Below are positions 50,659 through 54,906 of a DNA stretch of 54,906 nt, piece after piece. The first letter of the stretch is position 1, and each line of letters starts with the position of its first letter. The notes beneath the pieces were generated by a model. It ran no database searches and was not told the DNA's origin. It saw only the letters and a program-made list of their open reading frames with translations. The position numbers and the translations under genes were made by a program. Source of the stretch: Candidatus Gemmiger stercoravium (GTDB lineage: Bacteria; Bacillota; Clostridia; Oscillospirales; Ruminococcaceae); the NCBI GenBank assembly GCA_019119835.1, contig DWWE01000034.1:1-54906 (forward strand), in the 5' to 3' direction.

Positions 50659-51595
50659 AAATCAGGAATTGGAAAGGGAGGAAGAAGCCTACTTGTACTA
50701 ATCCCATGTGGATGAGATGCTGGCCTTTGCGGAGCAGGCGGGCCGGGAGTATGAGGCGGAGTTGTCCGGCAAGACCCCGGAGCCCACCCCTGATGACCGG
50801 GAGACCGGCGAAACGGTGCGGACCCCCAGGGGCACCTTCTATGTGACGGATATGAGCCGGGAGCAGATGGAGGCGGTCGGGTACGGCCTGCACCATCAGT
50901 CTGACGATGGGAAGTATCTCATCATGGGTAACGGCGCCAGGGCCTTCGCTATCCGCAATGAGGAGGCCCTGGAACACGCCGCGCCGGAAAAGATGACCGT
51001 TTTGGTGGTGGAGCCGAGGAAGGAGCCCTACCTGAAGGAGATCGACCCCGGCCTCCATTCGCTGCAAGCGGAGGTGGGCGGTGATATTGCCGCCTCCTAT
51101 CCTTTCTCTGACCCTGTGGGGCTGGTCTGCAACGATGAGGGCAAGCTGATTGGCCTGGAACTGAACCGGGGCCTGCGGGATGAGGAAGGTAACCTCTATG
51201 ACATCATGGCCGGCACCTTCCTGGTGGTGGGCCTGGGCGAGGAGGCCTTCACCTCGCTACCCCCGGAGATGGCGCAGAAGTACATGGAACACTTCAAGCA
51301 GCCGGAGCAGTTCATCAACCTGAACGGGCAGATCATCGCCCTGCCGGTGGAGCCGGAAAATCCTCTCCGCACCGCAGAGATGACCGTGGAGGATGATTAC
51401 GGGATGATTGATGGGGTCATCAACAACGGCCGTAAGGGCGAGGAACTGGAGGCGGCAAAGGGGGAGGCGCGCCGGACCTCCCCGGAGAAACGCCCCTCCA
51501 TCCGGGAACGGCTGGAGGAGGCCAAGCGGGAGTGCGGCGAGCGCAAGCCCCCGGATCAGGTCCACCAGCAGAAGTCCCCGGAGCACGACCTATGA
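50642..51595 (+). pseudogene. DUF3846-like element protein split by an in-frame stop
   Basis: ATG at 50642 encodes 19 residues (MRNLYENQELEREEEAYLY), then TAA at 50699-50701. The same frame continues at once with SHVDEMLAFAEQ and stays open to 51595. The TAA probably replaces a TAC or TAT codon. Downstream, a DUF4316-like region (VTDMSREQMEAVGYGLHHQ) is followed by a DUF3846-like part (GGDIAASYPF, then VCNDEGKLIGLELNRGLRDEEGNLYDIMAGTF). Restart at GTG 50708 could still make most of the protein (295 residues), so function may not be lost. Confidence 0.75.
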
Positions 51596-51774
51596 GCCGG
51601 AGCAAAAAGTGGCGGCTGGAGTGGTCCTTCTTCTTGGGGGAAAACGGCCGCCGCAAGTACAACAAGGTCTGCAAGGGCTGTGTCCACCCATGCAAACAGA
51701 GTTTCCAGGTGGTCCTTATCTCCTGTCCCTATTACCAGTCTGCACGCTCAAAAAAGTGTGGGAATAGGGGTTGA
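51592..51774 (+). CDS. Small Cys-rich protein (60 aa)
   Basis: Starts MSRSKKWRLEWSFFLGENGRR and contains CKGCVHPC and a later C, C pair, so a small zinc-ribbon-like protein. The start overlaps the preceding stop as ATGA, which shows translational coupling. Basic, no membrane segment. Small proteins of this kind occur beside DUF4316-type genes in integrative elements of Clostridia; function unknown. Confidence 0.65.
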   Translation: MSRSKKWRLEWSFFLGENGRRKYNKVCKGCVHPCKQSFQVVLISCPYYQSARSKKCGNRG

Positions 51775-51898
51775 AAACGGGCCGAAAAACTGCCTGTGGC
51801 GGCTTTTCAAGGGATGCCTTTATGATTTCCCATGCTGGCCTGCCGCCTCCGTTTAAGGGGCGAAAATGGGATGGTTTGAACACTTATCCACAACAAAG

Positions 51899-51944
51899 CG
51901 GGAGCGCCGCCTTCGGTTTGAGCCGAGGTGACGCTCCCGTTTTT
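51899..51944. terminator. Terminator after the small Cys-rich gene
   Basis: CGGGAGCG/CGCTCCCG (51899-51906 with 51932-51939) enclosing CTTCGG/CCGAGG, followed by T5. It separates the rightward genes from the convergent AT-rich pair. Confidence 0.85.
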
Positions 51945-51952
51945 GATTATAT

Positions 51953-52156
51953 TTATTCTGATATCCAATAATCTTTAAAAAGTTGTGCATCTTTTTCGCT
52001 GTTGATTTCTATTATTGATAGATCCTTGTTTTCTTTTCTGCATTTACGAATAGAGTTAACGATAACTTGCATCATTTTACTGGCCCGTTTTTCATCGTTG
52101 TTTTCTAGTGCTTTAACAACCAATAAGAACGCATCGGTTCGTTTAATTTGATGCAT
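51953..52156 (-). CDS. Small hypothetical protein of the AT-rich module (67 aa)
   Basis: Starts MHQIKRTDAFLLVVKALENNDEKRASKMMQVIVNSI, ends EKDAQLFKDYWISE. All-helical, charged, no motif recognised. Start 52156 is fixed by GGAGGGAACGATA; the frame upstream has no site. It overlaps the end of the larger membrane gene by 14 bases, so the two are one translational unit. Markedly AT-rich, like its partner. Confidence 0.65.
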   Translation of the reverse strand: MHQIKRTDAFLLVVKALENNDEKRASKMMQVIVNSIRKCRKENKDLSIIEINSEKDAQLFKDYWISE

Positions 52157-53315
52157 TATCGTTCCCTCCATATAAAATAGATGCAATATTGACCATGGCG
52201 TCTATACGTTCAACATTAGCCTGTAAAAAGCTCTCAAGACGAAAAAAATTTATAAATTGCAAGTTTTTTTTGTAACGCTCAGTATTTTTGATGGATATTC
52301 CAAAAGATAAATACGGCTTTCCTTCATACATTAATCCATAAAAGGTATATGTTAAATAGTCTTTCCATAACTTATAATTTCCGCTTTTATAATCATGTGC
52401 AGAATTTATACTTTTAATAAGAGCTCGCCTGCATTCAAAAGACTTTTTTATCATGTTATCATCGTCACATGGAATAGTAGTCATCTTTTGTAAAAAAAGT
52501 TTATTCCCCATAACTGCAATATACTTTACATAACCATTCACTTTTTTATCGTAGATTCTAAAGTGAATTCTTGCATCAGTATTAGTTCCACCAAAAAGAT
52601 TTATTGAAACGCAAGTTGCCATTGATAGAAAATATGCTTTAAGCTCAGATGCATCTATTTCTTCCTTTGGACGATTCAAATACGTTTCCGTCAATTTATT
52701 TATTTCATTAAGACAATAAAATGTATCAGCAATATATGATGGCATTGAGTCGATATATTCTTTGTTTAAAATAATACTGGTGTTTTCAGGTAGTTGAATA
52801 CGAGGCTTTTTGTTGCCCAATTTGTTCAATTTTTCTAATTCTTCCTTAATATATTGCTCGTCTGCTTCTAATTTAGACTCTTTTGCCGAAATCTCTTTTT
52901 CTCTTGCTTCTAACTGCGGAATGGAAAGAAGTTCATTAACTTCCTTCTCTCGCGCTTGATAATACTTATTTATGAATGAATACTGTCCAAGAAAAATATC
53001 TCGTAGTCTAATAACATTATTCTTGTCATCTCCTTTAATAACATGAGACATAATGCATAATATTACGACTGTTGCAACAAGAAAAGAAGAAAAACATGAT
53101 GCGATTGAATACATTTTAATAACCGGATCTTCTATGGGAATCATTTGCTCCAAGCAAAAAACAATACCTATATTTCCGCCTGTGCCTATTATTATCTCGA
53201 AAAGTACTTTCCACTTTCCTTCACCATTGATGTAATATAGTATGAAGAAAAAAGCAAGGAAAGCACCAAAAGCTGCATGCGCTAAAACTGAAGCTACAAA
53301 CAATACAATCACCAT
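52143..53315 (-). CDS. Membrane coiled-coil protein with a GAF-like C-terminal domain
   Basis: A 390-residue protein. Three N-terminal membrane segments (about 3-28, 36-57 and 68-92), a charged coiled coil (about 115-165, EVNELLSIPQLEAREKEISAKESKLEADEQYIKEELEKL), then a soluble domain (about 185-390) with DARIHFRIYDKKVNGYVKYIAVMG and a late LSFGISIKN strand, which gives a GAF/PAS-like sensor impression. No nuclease or toxin motif seen. Strongly AT-rich compared with both flanks. Paired with a 67-residue protein. A sensing or defence role is inferred only from layout and context. Confidence 0.65.
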   Translation of the reverse strand: MVIVLFVASVLAHAAFGAFLAFFFILYYINGEGKWKVLFEIIIGTGGNIGIVFCLEQMIPIEDPVIKMYSIASCFSSFLVATVVILCIMSHVIKGDDKNNVIRLRDIFLGQYSFINKYYQAREKEVNELLSIPQLEAREKEISAKESKLEADEQYIKEELEKLNKLGNKKPRIQLPENTSIILNKEYIDSMPSYIADTFYCLNEINKLTETYLNRPKEEIDASELKAYFLSMATCVSINLFGGTNTDARIHFRIYDKKVNGYVKYIAVMGNKLFLQKMTTIPCDDDNMIKKSFECRRALIKSINSAHDYKSGNYKLWKDYLTYTFYGLMYEGKPYLSFGISIKNTERYKKNLQFINFFRLESFLQANVERIDAMVNIASILYGGNDNASN

Positions 53316-53417
53316 CTATTTACATTTTTTCCTATTATATAGCATAAAATCCGAATAGTCTACTACTTTCCACTTTGGATTGATAGAATTTAGTCATAAT
53401 AATGGTAACAACAGCTA

Positions 53418-54413
53418 CTATAATTCTTTAATAAATATCCTCGTCTTTTTCTGCTTCAATAATATATCAATATTCCGCCGGGCATCATCATACATCTTTT
53501 CCTCCCGTAGCATCTTCCGAAGTTCTTCCTGCAGAGTGGTCCTTCTGGCGGTGAGTTCGTCCATCTCGGCCTGGAGCCGCTGGGTTGCGGGCAGGGGTAC
53601 GGCGTCCAGGCGTTTCAGTTCTCTTGCCGCCGCCTCAAACAGGATGATCTCCCCCTCATGCCCCCGGAGGAATTTCTCCTTGTCCTTGGATTGGCGGTAT
53701 TGGTCATACAGGGGACGGAGCTGGCGGTAGGTGGCGGCGTGCTTCATGGTGAGAGTCAGCCGATCTATTTCTTTCTCCGTTGCCCGGAGGTCTGCCTTCA
53801 CCCTGGCGGTGGCGGCCGCCGCCCCGTCGCAACGCTCGGACAGCTCCTTCAAACTTCCAATCCCATGTTCGGTCAGGAAGTTCAGCGTTTCAGCGGCCCG
53901 CTTCAAATTCTCGATAGTCGCCCAGTGCTTGTAGCCGGCGCTCTGCTGGGCTTTGAGATTGTTCTGGATGTCGATGAACAGGCTGGGCTTTCCGGTGCGT
54001 TGCTGCGGCTGGCGGGAGGGCCTGGGCCTTCCGGCGATTCGGGCGGTCAGGGCCTCCTCGGCATAGTCGGCGCCCAGGGTTTTCAATCGGGTAAACCGCT
54101 CCTGGCCCGGAGCCCTGGCGGATATGTACTTGCCCCGTTTCAGTTCGTGCCCTTCCCGCTGGAGACGGCGGAGCAGGTCCTCCAGGTCGGAGCAGCCGGG
54201 CAGGAGCCGGTCGATTGCGGCACGCAGCTTCGCCTTGTAGCTGGTGCCGTTCTGTTCCGCCTGGTGCTCAATGTAGCTCTTGCCCTTATCCCGGCCGGGG
54301 ACGATGACGGACAGACCGTGTTCTCGGCACAGCCGGTCACTGGCTCGGCGTATCTCGTGATAACTGCGCTTGTTGGAATGGTGATTATCTCTATCCTGGG
54401 CTTTAACCTGAAC
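53418..54413 (-). pseudogene. Relaxase, 5'-truncated (C-terminal part only)
   Basis: About 330 residues that match the C-terminal part of MobP/VirD2-like relaxases of Clostridia integrative elements: SNKRSYHEIRRASDRLCREHGLSVI, then KGKSYIEHQAEQNGTSYKAKLRAAIDRLLP, RAPGQERFTRLKTLGADY, and long coiled coils to the end. The N-terminal relaxase domain with catalytic Tyr and the HxH metal site is absent; upstream of about 54,413 the frame has no recognisable relaxase sequence and no start with a good binding site. The break lies next to the structured RNA at 54559. Confidence 0.75.
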
Positions 54414-54558
54414 TGACCCAGGGCCAGGCATCGCGTGTTTCCCCCCCTTTCCTCGCGGTGCCTTTTCATAGTTCCTTGACAAAGAAAGCCCGGCGGGAGG
54501 CCTCCGGCGCAGTATAAGGCAGACGGATACAATCTGTCTGTGTGGAGCCGGTCGGCCG

Positions 54559-54762
54559 GTGCGCCATGACCCTGTTGCAAGTCCGCAGGACGGGACCCCT
54601 ACCAAACAGGAGAGCGATGAACACCGGGCCGCAAAACAGGGGTGGCAGCCTGTGGGCGAGGACGCGCAGGCAGGATAATGAGACTCCCGCGTTGAACGCC
54701 CTCAAAGCATTGCGCGGCGCACCCATCAGCATGGGCCGGGGTGAGATTCCCGTGGAGCCGCA
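54559..54762 (+). ncRNA. Structured RNA resembling the HEARO/omega-RNA class
   Basis: Multi-stem RNA on the plus strand: closing stem GTGCGCC (54559-54565) with GGCGCAC (54716-54722); CCTGTT (54571-54576) with AACAGG (54605-54610); GTCC-GCA-GGAC (54581-54591); ACAGG/CCTGT (54636-54640 with 54649-54653); CCCAT-CAGC-ATGGG (54722-54735); CGGG/CCCG (54737-54752). The strings AGCGATGAACACC and ATTCCCGTGGAGCCGCAG recall HEARO/omega RNAs that guide IscB/IsrB nucleases; this is from memory and unverified. No IscB start follows. In the rest of 54414-54744 no gene is seen. Confidence 0.45.
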
Positions 54763-54906
54763 GCCGGCGGCCATCCGTTTGCCCGCACCTTTGACGAGCA
54801 GATGGAAGCAGCCGAGGAATTGTACGGCACCCATCTGACCTGCCGGTGGGGCAGCCGGCAGCTGGAAGCCGCGGTGCAAGACCTTGCGTCTTTGTATACG
54901 CAGCCT
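54745..54906 (+). CDS. Partial ORF at the right edge, unidentified
   Basis: An open frame from the stop at 54742-54744 to the window end (54 codons), with GC-rich codon choice that looks coding. The readable part is HPFARTFDEQMEAAEELYG, then THLTCRWGSRQLEAAVQ. The first ATG in frame is at 54802, without a clear binding site, so either it starts further on or it is the 3' part of a gene cut by the RNA element. It does not resemble an IscB/IsrB N-terminus. Confidence 0.35.

Noticed and set aside
53658-54416. Plus-strand open frame of 252 codons
   Set aside because: Antisense to the relaxase remnant, which matches known relaxase C-termini.
54541-54762. Group II intron 5' end (GTGCGCC start)
   Set aside because: The GTGCGCC string resembles the intron 5' consensus, but it pairs locally with GGCGCAC, there is no reverse transcriptase or domain V in the window, and the other stems fit a compact HEARO-like RNA better.
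54745-54906. Partial ORF as an IscB/IsrB nuclease
   Set aside because: It lacks the PLMP-type N-terminus of that family, so no such call is made.
33050-54906. Second copy of the tRNA-Arg 3' end (attR)
   Set aside because: No repeat of the T-arm/acceptor sequence was seen in the rest of the window.

Overview
The window looks like a gut-type, GC-rich Clostridia chromosome (Oscillospiraceae/Ruminococcaceae, in the Faecalibacterium-Gemmiger-Subdoligranulum neighbourhood). This is inferred from the high-GC codon choice combined with Gram-positive signals (AGGAGG-type ribosome binding sites, TTGACA/TATAAT promoters, a T-box leader, rho-independent terminators) and typical Firmicutes families. No species marker was searched.

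Positions 1-33,050 are ordinary chromosome in short, terminator-bounded operons: a patatin-like lipase with a DUF523 protein; two tandem AI-2E-type exporters; an AraC regulator divergent from an MFS transporter; an orphan PASTA protein; a second MFS transporter behind a leader with a 15-residue peptide and a terminator; an AT-rich membrane-anchored Mrr-like nuclease; CBS-type inorganic pyrophosphatase divergent from TypA; a GNAT enzyme; asparagine synthetase under a T-box with a probable Asn specifier; and a catabolic operon (permease, HyuA-like protein, HExxH protein, GntR regulator) whose promoter carries a perfect 14-bp inverted repeat. Next come a minimal SufC-SufB pair and a compact type IV pilus locus in two divergent operons (pilD-C-M-N-O-B leftward; prepilin plus three small pilin-like proteins and a BTAD regulator rightward).

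A tRNA-Arg(ACG) at 32,973-33,049 marks the change to a mobile element that runs to the window end: YqaJ nuclease, RecD2-like helicase, CHC2 primase-like protein, PcfK/PcfJ proteins, a zinc-ribbon protein, an M20/M42-like peptidase, DUF4317, ParM/ParR segregation genes, XRE and SLOG genes, an ORF broken by a stop codon, an AT-rich two-gene membrane module, and a relaxase lacking its N-terminal catalytic domain. No integrase or second attachment site is visible, so the element is only partly covered.

The most interesting points are: two divergent homologous promoter-hairpin-terminator units (34.6-35.0 kb) placed head to head in front of the two arms of the element; a structured RNA resembling the HEARO/omega-RNA class beside the broken relaxase; the leader-peptide attenuator of the MFS gene; the large palindromic operator of the HyuA operon; and the AT-rich membrane/coiled-coil module, a candidate uncharacterised defence or sensing system.
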